From positions 1-41,203 of the forward strand of contig JAYRNN010000022.1 in NCBI GenBank assembly GCA_041912175.1: a DNA stretch of 41,203 bases, read 5' to 3'. The notes below the pieces were generated by a model. The model saw only the letters and a list, made by a program, of their open reading frames with translations, ran no database searches and was not told where the DNA came from. The translations under genes were made by a program, and so were the position numbers. Position 1 is the stretch's first letter. Each line of letters starts with the position of its first letter. Shown here piece by piece: positions 31,912 through 40,108 of this stretch. Source of the stretch: CAZAGA01 sp041912175. GTDB lineage: Bacteria > Chloroflexota > Anaerolineae > Anaerolineales > UBA4823.

Positions 31912-33441
31912 GTGGAAGATATGGTAGAAATGCCTTCAATTTTTAGCAAACAAAATTTTCAAAATATTTTAGCTGTTTTTCCAAAAGTAACCGGGGATAT
32001 TTTAATTTATGGGATTGGTGGTTCTTTAGCACAACTGGTCGGCCTGATCACCCTACCCATTCTTACCCGGATTTTGAGCTCTGCCGAATTAGGGGCGGTC
32101 GATGTTGTCAACGCCGCCAGCGGCTATTTTGTGGCAATAATCACCATGCAAATTCCTTCGGGGTTGATGAGGTATTTCTACGATACCTCAGATGACCCCA
32201 GGGCGGATCAAAAGAAAATGGTTTCCAGCATGGTCTGGTTTATCCTGGCTTTCGGCGGGGTGTTTGTCGTGTTGGGCTCAATAATCAGCCCGACCCTCTC
32301 CCAATTATTTTTCTCGAGTGAAAAATATGCGTTCGCTACCAGCCTGGCGATCGCCAGCCTGCCGCTGCTCTCGATTAAAGACACGCTCGCCAATGTGTTA
32401 AGGATGCAGCGCAAGCCGATTAACTTTCTTGCACTCAACATCAGCTTTGCTGTGATCAATTTCTTATTGGTCTTAATATTTGTTGTTTATTTTAGTTGGG
32501 GTGTCACTGGATTCTTCATCGCGCAGCTCATAGCCGCTGTGCTCATCGCTTTGGCCAGCGCCTGGCAATGCCGTGAGTTTCTTGGACTGACATTTTCCAA
32601 AACGTGGTTTACCCGAATGGCTGCATATGGCATTCCAATGATGCCAGGGACCTTGTTGAGCTGGGGTATGCTGACGATTAACCGTATCTTGTTGACGCAA
32701 TATACAGACCAATCCCAAATCGCTTATTACGGTGTCGCTACGAAGACCGCAAAGATGGTAGAAATGGCAGTGACTGCTTTTATATTAGGTTGGCTGCCTG
32801 TATTCCTGGCGAATATCGATAGCGTCACTTTCCACCAGAAGCTGGATAAGGCCTTGCGTTATTACTTTTACGCGACCATCTGTCTTTCTGCGCTGGTTAC
32901 GGTGTTTGCAAAGCAGATTTTTCATATTCTTGCACCACCAGAATATCAGGTTGGCGTCCCCCTGGTGGCCCTGTTATGTTTAAGGCAGGTTTTCAATGGC
33001 ACAACCTATACATTTACAGTTGGCATTGTTCAAACCAAGAAGACAATTTACGTCTCTGTATCTACTGCCTTTGGCATCATCGCCACAATTTTAATAAGTT
33101 TGGTTTTATTACCGCTTTATGGTATATTTGGAGCCGCGATTGCCGATGTGGTCGGAATTTTCGTCTATGTAGTTTTCGCGTTTATCTTCTCGAATGCTCT
33201 CAAGAAGCTGACCTGGAATTTAAAGCCATTGTTCTGGACCCTGGTTTGTTTTTTAATGATCTGGTTGCTTTCCATCAACGTGGTTTTCCAAAAACCGGTT
33301 ATCGATTTTATCTATCGCATCGGGCTATTGGGTTTATTTTTAATTTTGGTCTTTCTGGTAATCGATCGCGGTAATTTATTGAAGACTTTCTTGAGCGCTT
33401 CAGCTAAATTCCTGGCTAACGAGAATGCTTCGAAAGGGTAG
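31912..33441 (+). CDS. Polysaccharide flippase (Wzx/MATE-like)
   Basis: Membrane protein of 509 aa with about 12-14 hydrophobic segments. The start region FPKVTGDILIYGIGGSLAQLVGLITLPILTRIL is the typical first helix of oligosaccharide flippases, followed by LGAVDVVNA and repeated long hydrophobic helices. It would move lipid-linked glycans across the inner membrane. The start is uncertain: a GTG at 31912, or ATGs at 31921 and 31930; GGAAG sits about 11 nt before 31930. Composition is clearly AT-richer than the metabolic genes around, as for the next three genes, suggesting acquisition as a cassette. Confidence 0.88.
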   Translation: MEDMVEMPSIFSKQNFQNILAVFPKVTGDILIYGIGGSLAQLVGLITLPILTRILSSAELGAVDVVNAASGYFVAIITMQIPSGLMRYFYDTSDDPRADQKKMVSSMVWFILAFGGVFVVLGSIISPTLSQLFFSSEKYAFATSLAIASLPLLSIKDTLANVLRMQRKPINFLALNISFAVINFLLVLIFVVYFSWGVTGFFIAQLIAAVLIALASAWQCREFLGLTFSKTWFTRMAAYGIPMMPGTLLSWGMLTINRILLTQYTDQSQIAYYGVATKTAKMVEMAVTAFILGWLPVFLANIDSVTFHQKLDKALRYYFYATICLSALVTVFAKQIFHILAPPEYQVGVPLVALLCLRQVFNGTTYTFTVGIVQTKKTIYVSVSTAFGIIATILISLVLLPLYGIFGAAIADVVGIFVYVVFAFIFSNALKKLTWNLKPLFWTLVCFLMIWLLSINVVFQKPVIDFIYRIGLLGLFLILVFLVIDRGNLLKTFLSASAKFLANENASKG

Positions 33442-33453
33442 TCGACGCGATAA

Positions 33454-34419
33454 ATGAATTCCCAACCGTCCGTATCAATCCTCACTGCGTGCTATAACTC
33501 CAAAGAATTTATTTCCGAAACGATAGAATCTGCTTTATCGCAGACTTATCCCAATTTTGAAATGATCCTGGTAGACGACGGGCCAAAAGAGCCGATCAAA
33601 GAGATTGTTGAGTCGTTTAAGTCTCCAAAGCTTCACTATTATTTTATTGAAAATCGAGGACCGGCGGGGGCGCGCAATTATGCTGCCCGGCATTCTTCTG
33701 GCGATTACGTCGCTTTCCTCGATCATGATGACCTATGGGCGCCTCAAAAATTAGAGCAGCAACTGGAAGAGCTGGAACGAAGGAATGCGGTCTGGATTGC
33801 TTCGGGCAGCCAGACGGTCAATGCGTTCACCAACAAAGTCTTGGAAACTCAGCAAAAACCTGATTATTACAAAAATGTTTTTTATGATATTTTACAAGAC
33901 ACTTATTTATGGGCTTTTTCTTCGGTCATGATTAAGAAGAGCGTTTTCTTTGATGTCGGTTTATTCGATGAGAGCATCTGGTTTATGGATGACCGGGATT
34001 TATACCTTCGAATTGCCCAGAACCATCCCCTGGCTTACCTCTCGGCAATTCATGTGATAAGTAAAGTGCATGGTTCAAATATAACGACGAGTTTATCGGT
34101 GGAAAAGAAACTGAAAATCCATGCAACTTTATTACAAAACGCACAAAAATTGAAAGTCGATATCCCGCAAGAAGTCATCGATAACTCAAACCAGGCGATG
34201 TACGCAACAGCCTGCGTAGATTTTCTCAGGATGAATGATGTACCAAATACCCGCAGGATGTTGAAATTAATAAAAATTGATCCTGGTAACGCCAAATTTC
34301 TACTTTACAAATTACTCTGCAGGTTGGATGATGATACCGTAGTCCGCATCATGACAAAATTTAGAAAATATCGTGCCCGAATTAATAAATCCAAACTTTA
34401 TCCGACAACAAAAGTATAA
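33454..34419 (+). CDS. Family 2 glycosyltransferase (GT-A fold)
   Basis: Protein of 321 aa. VSILTACYNSKEFISETIES begins the nucleotide-sugar domain, with the first acidic motif LVDDGP at about 41-46 and the metal-binding DHDD (in VAFLDHDDLWAPQ) near 90. Acceptor-side residues such as FDESIWFMDDRDLYLRIAQ follow. It would add a sugar to a surface glycan from a nucleotide-sugar donor; donor and linkage cannot be told. It starts 12 nt after the flippase gene and is AT-rich like it. Confidence 0.9.
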   Translation: MNSQPSVSILTACYNSKEFISETIESALSQTYPNFEMILVDDGPKEPIKEIVESFKSPKLHYYFIENRGPAGARNYAARHSSGDYVAFLDHDDLWAPQKLEQQLEELERRNAVWIASGSQTVNAFTNKVLETQQKPDYYKNVFYDILQDTYLWAFSSVMIKKSVFFDVGLFDESIWFMDDRDLYLRIAQNHPLAYLSAIHVISKVHGSNITTSLSVEKKLKIHATLLQNAQKLKVDIPQEVIDNSNQAMYATACVDFLRMNDVPNTRRMLKLIKIDPGNAKFLLYKLLCRLDDDTVVRIMTKFRKYRARINKSKLYPTTKV

Positions 34420-34467
34420 TCAATAACTTGGTTGTAATTATTCAATCCTGATTACCAGTTAAAACGC

Positions 34468-35571
34468 ATGCAAAATAAACGGGTGGCGGTATTTATTCCG
34501 ACATTGGCGAGCGGCGGCGCTGAATCTACCATGGTTATTCTAGCCAAAGGCCTGCAAGCAAGAGGGTATGATGTCGACCTGCTTGTAAAAAACAAGGAAG
34601 GTGCATTCAGCCAATTCATCCCGGATTCAATCAGGATAATTGATTTTAACGTCTCCAGCATGCGCTATACGCTGCGAAAACTAATATCTTATAGCAGAAA
34701 TGAAAGGCCCTTGTCAGTTGTTTCTGCAATGGAACTGCCCAACCTGATTTCGATTTTAGCCGGTCTGTTTGCCAGGCAAAGGCCAAAGATAATCGTCTCA
34801 ATTCACTCGATCATATCCAAACACCCGCCGATTTATAGTCGAATTGCGGACCGGATTTTATTCGGAGTTTTGTATCGTTTTTCCGACGTTATTGTCTGCG
34901 TTTCCAATACCTGCGCCCAGGATGCAATTCACTATTTGAAATTACCACGCTCAAAAGTACACGTGATCTATAATCCTGTGTTCCGGCCAGAAATCCTTGA
35001 AAAAGCGAATGAGCCGGTATCCTGTTCGTGGTTCGGCGATAAATCGATATTGAAGATAATATCAATCGGCAGGCTTGTGGTAGAAAAGGATCATAAAACG
35101 CTCATTAAAGCGTTTAAGTTGGTAAGAGAGACTCATAAAGCGCAGTTGATCATCCTGGGCGAAGGCCCTTTACAACCTGACCTGCTGCAACTGATCAAAG
35201 CTCTTGATCTGGATCAGGATGTGTTGTTACCCGGTTTTGTTCAAAATCCTTATCCGCTTATTTCGCAATCAGACGTATTTGTGTTATCTTCAACGAGCGA
35301 GGGGTTGGGAAATGTCCTGATTGAGGCGATCGCCTGCAATTGCCCGGTTGTAAGCACGGATTGCCCGGGCGGGCCGAGAGAAATCCTAAAAAATGGCCAG
35401 TATGGCCATTTGACGCCTGTAGGCGATTATGTGGCAATGGCGGATGCGATCAAGCGCGTTATTCAGGGGGATAAGCGCCTGGCGCCTCGCGAATGGCTGG
35501 AAAAATTCCGTCTGGACAACAGTGTTGACCAGTACCAACGGTTAATTGAGGAAAAGGATAACCCATTATGA
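34468..35571 (+). CDS. Family 4 glycosyltransferase (GT-B fold)
   Basis: Protein of 367 aa. The N-terminal domain begins VAVFIPTLASGGAESTMVIL. The C-terminal donor domain has SIGRLVVEKDHKTLIKAF, LGEGPLQPDL and the E-x7-E type motif in TSEGLGNVLIEAIACNCPVV, then DCPGGPREIL. Retaining glycosyltransferase of surface polysaccharide assembly; sugar unknown. Its TGA overlaps the ATG of the next gene (ATGA), so the SAF-domain oxidoreductase is translationally coupled and probably supplies or modifies a component of the same glycan. Confidence 0.9.
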   Translation: MQNKRVAVFIPTLASGGAESTMVILAKGLQARGYDVDLLVKNKEGAFSQFIPDSIRIIDFNVSSMRYTLRKLISYSRNERPLSVVSAMELPNLISILAGLFARQRPKIIVSIHSIISKHPPIYSRIADRILFGVLYRFSDVIVCVSNTCAQDAIHYLKLPRSKVHVIYNPVFRPEILEKANEPVSCSWFGDKSILKIISIGRLVVEKDHKTLIKAFKLVRETHKAQLIILGEGPLQPDLLQLIKALDLDQDVLLPGFVQNPYPLISQSDVFVLSSTSEGLGNVLIEAIACNCPVVSTDCPGGPREILKNGQYGHLTPVGDYVAMADAIKRVIQGDKRLAPREWLEKFRLDNSVDQYQRLIEEKDNPL

Positions 35572-36725
35572 CATCAAACCAAGTGACCAAAATTGGAATT
35601 ATTGGGACAGGTTTTATTGGGGATGGATTGTTAAAGACGATTAGTTTTCTTCCGAATATGACTGTCTCCTGTATTTTAACCCGCAGAAATCTTGACCATT
35701 TTTCGGATCAAGAGCTCTACACGAATTCCGTCAATCAATTGATTGATCGCTGTGAGGTTGTGGTTGAGTGTAGCGGTGACCCGGTTTACGCAACAGAAAT
35801 TTTGTTAAAAGTTCTGCAAGCAGGCCTCCCGGTGGTCACAATGAACGCCGAATTGCATATTACTGCCGGCAGCTATCTTTCACAGCATGGGTTTATCACC
35901 GAGGCCGAAGGCGATCAGCCAGGAACCCTGGCGGCTTTACATCGTGATATTGTAGCCATGGGCTTTAAGCCTCTCGTGTATGGTAACCTGAAAGGCTTTC
36001 TCAATCGTTACCCCACCTTTGAAGAAATGCAGTACTGGTCAAGAATTCAGGGTATTTCGCTTGAGCAGGTCACCGGTTTTACAGATGGCACCAAGCTGCA
36101 GATCGAACAGGCATTCGTGGCAAATGGCCTGGGCGCCAAAATAGCGATCCAGGGCATGTATGGTTATATTAGCGAGGATATCGAAGAGGGCTCAATTCGC
36201 CTGGCTGAACAAGCAAAAGTGATGGAGGCGCCGATCAGTGATTACCTGCTTTGTCATCCCCAGGCAAAAAAGAAATTTCCTGCCGGGGTCTTCATCACTG
36301 CCGAATATGATCAGCGGCAGGCAGCCGCCTTAAAATATTTAAAGCTCGGCGATGGCCCGTTTTATACGCTTATTCGTAATTATCATCTGTGCCACCTCGA
36401 AATTCCGAAGACGATTCGCCAGGTGATCCAGGGTGAGGGCGTTCTTCTCGATAATAGCGATCACCCCACTGCAAGCGTGGCAGTTATCTCAAAAACACTA
36501 TTAAAACCTGGAACCAGAATCACTCGCGCCGAAAGAATCTTTCTGGTGCGCGGTGAAGCCATTCCGATCGAGGCCGTACCAAATCACGCGCCGATTGGTT
36601 TGATGAGTAATGCGGTCATTACACGGGCAGTAGAGCCAGGGCAAATGATCCTTTTTGACGACGTGGAAATTAATGATTCACTTGCTTATCAGGCCTGGAA
36701 ATATAGTTTAAATCTGGTCAAATGA
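35568..36725 (+). CDS. DRL-like NAD(P)-dependent oxidoreductase with C-terminal SAF domain
   Basis: Protein of 385 aa. The N-terminal Rossmann fold has IGIIGTGFIGDG (~9-20), followed by a homoserine-dehydrogenase-like catalytic part (VVECSGDPVYATEILLKVLQ, VTMNAELH, EAEGDQPGTLAAL, YGNLKGFLN). The C-terminal ~90 residues are SAF-like (SKTLLKPGTRITRAERIFLV, then APIGLMSNAVITRAVEPGQM). This architecture is that of the DRL (DXR-like) family described in Brucella as an alternative DXP reductoisomerase. Here it is coupled by 4 nt to a GT4 gene, so a role in making a glycan precursor is at least as likely as isoprenoid synthesis. Confidence 0.75.
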   Translation: MTSNQVTKIGIIGTGFIGDGLLKTISFLPNMTVSCILTRRNLDHFSDQELYTNSVNQLIDRCEVVVECSGDPVYATEILLKVLQAGLPVVTMNAELHITAGSYLSQHGFITEAEGDQPGTLAALHRDIVAMGFKPLVYGNLKGFLNRYPTFEEMQYWSRIQGISLEQVTGFTDGTKLQIEQAFVANGLGAKIAIQGMYGYISEDIEEGSIRLAEQAKVMEAPISDYLLCHPQAKKKFPAGVFITAEYDQRQAAALKYLKLGDGPFYTLIRNYHLCHLEIPKTIRQVIQGEGVLLDNSDHPTASVAVISKTLLKPGTRITRAERIFLVRGEAIPIEAVPNHAPIGLMSNAVITRAVEPGQMILFDDVEINDSLAYQAWKYSLNLVK

Positions 36726-36734
36726 AAGTCAATG

Positions 36735-36900
36735 CCTGTCTGCACCGCCTGGAAATGTTGGACATCAACCTGAACGTGGCGCCTCCTGTTCTGCAAGGTA
36801 GTTCTCGGCCCGCTGCGCCATTCCGAAAGCGGTCGGATCATCAACCTTGCCTCACGGCTGCTTCCTACATCACCGGGCGCTGCGATTGGGCTTTCCGGAG
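36735..36900 (+). pseudogene. Short-chain dehydrogenase remnant
   Basis: The frame starting near 36722 gives EMLDINLNVAPPVLQ, and after a frameshift another frame gives LRHSESGRIINLASRLLPTS followed by PGAAIGLSG. Together these match the middle of an SDR (DINL, then GRIIN-AS and an altered YxxxK region). The Rossmann N-terminus and the C-terminal half are missing. It marks the right edge of the AT-rich cassette, immediately before larE. Confidence 0.65.
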
Positions 36901-36929
36901 GTAGTTTTTGCCCAGGGGAATCTACGATA

Positions 36930-37778
36930 TTGCCGCAAAATCTAAGCTCGTCCCTGGCTGATAAATATCACCACCTGCAGGATATTCTGCGCCAGATGGA
37001 TTCTGTCATGATCGGTTTTTCAGGTGGTGTGGATAGCAGCCTGCTGACCTGGGTCGCCAACGCGGTGTTGAAAGAACACATGCTGGCGGTAACGGTGCGC
37101 TCGCCGGTGGAATCGCCGGAAGAGACAGAACTGACGCTTGACCTGGCGCAGCTCGGAAATTTTCGTCACCTGGTCGTCGACATGGATGATCTGGCCGACC
37201 CGGTCTTCGCCGCCAATCCACCTGACCGCTGCTTCCACTGCAAGTTGCGTCGCTTTCAAACCCTGCAGGCGATTGCCCGCCAGCAGGGCATCGAATGGCT
37301 GGCGGACGGTACTAACGCCGACGACGCCAGCGATTACCGGCCGGGATTGCGCGCTCTGCAGCAGATCGGGGTGCGCAGCCCGCTGGCGGAGGCCGGGCTG
37401 ACAAAATCTGAGATTCGCGCCCTGGGACAAGCGCTTGGCCTTCCAAACTGGAATAAACCGGCTGCGCCATGCCTGGCCACGCGCTTTCCTTATTACACCC
37501 ACCTGACCCGAGAGGAGATCGAACGGGTCGGCCAGGCCGAAACCTACCTGCACGGGTTGGGCTTTACCCATGTCCGGGTACGGGTACACCAGGACATGGC
37601 CCGGATCGAAGCGGCGCCGGAGAATTTTGTCGATCTGTTAACCCAACGCGAGCAAATCGTCGCCGAATTGCGCCAGATGGGTTACGCTTACGTGGCCCTT
37701 GATTTACTCGGCTACCGTACCGGCAGTATGAACGAGACGCTTTCCGACGAGGAAAAAGAGACGGGTAGCCTGTTTTGA
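36930..37778 (+). CDS. larE: ATP-dependent sacrificial sulfur transferase LarE
   Basis: PP-loop enzyme of 282 aa that, in LarA cofactor synthesis, donates sulfur to the pyridinium dicarboxylate intermediate. The ATP pyrophosphatase motif SGGVDSS is at 31-37. CFHCK is at 101-105, DGTNADDASDYRPG at ~127-139, and NKPAAPCLATRFPY has Cys181 where Lactobacillus LarE has its sacrificial Cys176. Length and order match LarE. The start is a TTG at 36930 with AGGGGA 10 nt upstream; no ATG lies between it and the conserved helix before the PP-loop. larB and larC are not in the window. It probably serves the LarA-like protein at 28900. Confidence 0.9.
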   Translation: MPQNLSSSLADKYHHLQDILRQMDSVMIGFSGGVDSSLLTWVANAVLKEHMLAVTVRSPVESPEETELTLDLAQLGNFRHLVVDMDDLADPVFAANPPDRCFHCKLRRFQTLQAIARQQGIEWLADGTNADDASDYRPGLRALQQIGVRSPLAEAGLTKSEIRALGQALGLPNWNKPAAPCLATRFPYYTHLTREEIERVGQAETYLHGLGFTHVRVRVHQDMARIEAAPENFVDLLTQREQIVAELRQMGYAYVALDLLGYRTGSMNETLSDEEKETGSLF

Positions 37779-37899
37779 TTGTGTTGGCGGCGCCATGCTG
37801 CTAAGTGCGCTATGAGGTGCTGGGCACGCGAGGCGGATGGCGGTCTGCGAGAAATCGTATAACAGCTTGTCGGTTGGCGCCTGGCTTTAGAGCCCACCC

Positions 37900-38358
37900 T
37901 CACTCTGCCACGAAAAAGTCGCTCATTTTGCGGACGCGGTCGCGGATTTCGGGAGTTTGCAGCTCTTCTGGCGTGTAATTCATCTTGTAATCGTTTTGCT
38001 CCTCATAGCCGCCGGGTTCGTAGATCAGCATATTGTGGCTATCCTGACCGCCTAACACCCTGACGCTGTGTACGGTATTCGGCGGAACATAAAGCGCGTC
38101 GCCGGCCTTGAGCACGTGGGTTTCTCCCTCTACCGTCCATTCCACCTGACCATCCAGCACATAGAATGTCTCAGCATGGTTTTTGTGGTAATGCGGAGGC
38201 ACCTCAAAGGTGGACAGCCAACGCGACACCATAATGCTGTAACGACCTTCGCTTTGCGCCTTGGTAACGATGAGCTCGACATCGGTCACGCCGTCTTCTT
38301 CAAAAGTCGGCCTTTTACCGGCCATGGAAAATACGTGTTTTGCTTTGGTTGTGTTCAT
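37900..38358 (-). CDS. Cupin-domain protein
   Basis: Small single-cupin protein of 152 aa. The first cupin motif is HYHKNHAETFYVLDGQVEWT (His, His and Glu metal ligands); the second is GDALYVPPNTVHSVRV (terminal His). No fused domain is present and the substrate is unknown. GGAGC is 6 nt before the ATG at 38358. It lies 20 nt after the NmrA-like gene on the same strand, so the two probably form an operon. The 121-nt gap to larE holds no gene. Confidence 0.88.
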   Translation of the reverse strand: MNTTKAKHVFSMAGKRPTFEEDGVTDVELIVTKAQSEGRYSIMVSRWLSTFEVPPHYHKNHAETFYVLDGQVEWTVEGETHVLKAGDALYVPPNTVHSVRVLGGQDSHNMLIYEPGGYEEQNDYKMNYTPEELQTPEIRDRVRKMSDFFVAE

Positions 38359-38378
38359 AGGTGCTCCATTCTGATTGA

Positions 38379-39014
38379 TTAATACGCCACGGTGATCCGT
38401 TGGCGGATGAAACGCGGCTGCTCGATCTCATCGAGCATAGCAGCCGCGAAGTCTTCGTTAGAGATCGTGCTTTTGCCCTGAGCGTCGCTGAGAAGCTGGT
38501 CGCCGCCGATGCGGTAGCTGCCAGTGCGTTGACCGGGGGAAATCATAGCCGCCGGGCTGAAATAGGTCCAATCCAGGCTGGCGTCCTGGCGGTAAACCTC
38601 CAGGGCATCGCGATGCGCCATGGCGACCGGTCGCCAGGATGGCGGGAACTGAGGGCTGTCCACTAACTGCAAACCAGGGGCGACTTCCAGGCTGCCCGCG
38701 CCCCCGACGATCAACAGACGGCGGACTTGGGTTGCCCCTAAACCCTGGATGAGGGAATGGGCAGCGGTTATGAGCTGGATGGGAGTATCGAAATCGGGGG
38801 CGATGGCGGAGACGACGGCCTCATGCCCGGTCACTTCGGCGGCGACAAGCGTTGCATCCAGAACATTCGCCTGGCGCAGGATAAAGCCCGGACGGGATAA
38901 GTCGCTTTTCTCCGGGTGTCGCACCAGGCCGGTGACTTGATGTCCACGCGAGAGCGCCTCCAAAGCAATCGCTTTGCCAATGCTCCCGGTAGCGCCAAAT
39001 AAAGCAATATTCAT
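38379..39014 (-). CDS. NAD(P)-binding atypical SDR (NmrA/YwnB-like)
   Basis: Protein of 211 aa. The N-terminal cofactor motif is MNIALFGATGSIGKAIALEA (GATGxxG), followed by GHQVTGLVRHPEK and, later, LLIVGGAGSLEVAPG. No YxxxK catalytic pair is evident, which is typical of NmrA/flavin-reductase-like atypical SDRs that may act as reductases or redox sensors. AGGAGA lies 8 nt before the ATG. First gene of a two-gene unit with the cupin gene. The 117 nt to the glpX-like gene upstream hold no gene. Confidence 0.86.
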   Translation of the reverse strand: MNIALFGATGSIGKAIALEALSRGHQVTGLVRHPEKSDLSRPGFILRQANVLDATLVAAEVTGHEAVVSAIAPDFDTPIQLITAAHSLIQGLGATQVRRLLIVGGAGSLEVAPGLQLVDSPQFPPSWRPVAMAHRDALEVYRQDASLDWTYFSPAAMISPGQRTGSYRIGGDQLLSDAQGKSTISNEDFAAAMLDEIEQPRFIRQRITVAY

Positions 39015-39131
39015 TACAGAATTCTCCTATTCAATATGGCTTTCATTCCAAGACGATTTTATCTTACGATCCGAGTTAATGGAGCAAATTGCTGCCAACA
39101 ACTACAGGCCGAAGACAGTTAAGACCCGCCG

Positions 39132-40103
39132 CTATCTTTCCAGTAAATGCTCGGCAAACACCAGCCGCTGGGCGCCGGTTTCACTGCGCAAGATAAGTGA
39201 ATTGGTCTCGGCTTTTGTTTGGCGAAATATCACCCCCTTGAGCAGCGAACCGGCAGTGATGCCCGTGGCTGCAAAATACACCTGTTCACTTTTTACTAAA
39301 TCCTGCGCGCGAAAGATCGTTGTCAGGTCATAACCGGAATCACACACTGCGTTTTTTTCAGCCTCGCTCTGCGGATATAAGCGGCCAATCAACCCACCCC
39401 CCATCGCTTTGATCGAGCAGGCGGCCAGCAGCCCTTCGGGTACACCACCGGTACCCATCAGCAAATCTACCCCACTACCTGGCGAGCACACCTTCAGCGC
39501 CCCGACCACATCGCCATCTTGATGCAGGACGACATGCGCTCCTGCTGTCCGGATTTCGTCGATCAGGAGTTCATGCCGTGGCCGGTCCAGTACAAATACC
39601 GTCAGGTTATTCACTTTCATGCCCTTAGCCCGCGCCACCAGTGAGAGCGTCCAGGCAGCCGGGGCATCCAGGCACTCTTCCACCAGGTAAGGGGCTGCTT
39701 CGGCATCTACGATGATCTTCTCCATATAAACAGCATGAGGAGGTTTCCAGATGGTATTGCGCGGCGCAACTGCGATGACGGATATCGCCCCCGGGTATCC
39801 TTTGGCAAGCTGCATCCGCCCATCGATCGGATCGGCCACGACATCTACCTCCGGGCCGTTTCCACTTCCCACTCGGCGCTGGCTTGTCAGGGCCAGGTCA
39901 TGCTCGGAGCGATCCTCTTCGCCCAGGACAATTAACCCATCAATATCGATTGTGTCGAGCACTTGCTTCATGGCCTGGGAAGCGGCCTGGTCTGGCTCAA
40001 TCGCCTCGCCCATGCCGATCCAGCTTCCAGCCGCCAGGGCGGCAGCTTCTGTCGCCCGTACTAACTCCAGGCCCAAGTTGCGTGGCAGCTTGATTTCACT
40101 CAT
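39132..40103 (-). CDS. glpX: GlpX-family (class II) fructose-1,6-bisphosphatase-like protein, diverged
   Basis: Protein of 323 aa with full-length GlpX fold similarity (WIGMGE, IDIDGLIVLGEE, VADPIDGR, YMEKIIVD, DLLMGTGGVPEG, GGGLIGRLYP, GITAGSLLKGV). Compared with E. coli GlpX from memory, ligands Asp33, Glu57 and Asp85 appear as Asp38, Glu62 and Asp91, but Thr90 is replaced by Arg96. The usual GRGDK and GEGExDEAPM segments are also altered. It may therefore be a paralog with changed substrate or reduced FBPase activity. It starts 5 nt after the stop of the SulP-rhodanese gene. Confidence 0.82.
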   Translation of the reverse strand: MSEIKLPRNLGLELVRATEAAALAAGSWIGMGEAIEPDQAASQAMKQVLDTIDIDGLIVLGEEDRSEHDLALTSQRRVGSGNGPEVDVVADPIDGRMQLAKGYPGAISVIAVAPRNTIWKPPHAVYMEKIIVDAEAAPYLVEECLDAPAAWTLSLVARAKGMKVNNLTVFVLDRPRHELLIDEIRTAGAHVVLHQDGDVVGALKVCSPGSGVDLLMGTGGVPEGLLAACSIKAMGGGLIGRLYPQSEAEKNAVCDSGYDLTTIFRAQDLVKSEQVYFAATGITAGSLLKGVIFRQTKAETNSLILRSETGAQRLVFAEHLLER

Positions 40104-40108
40104 GTCTT

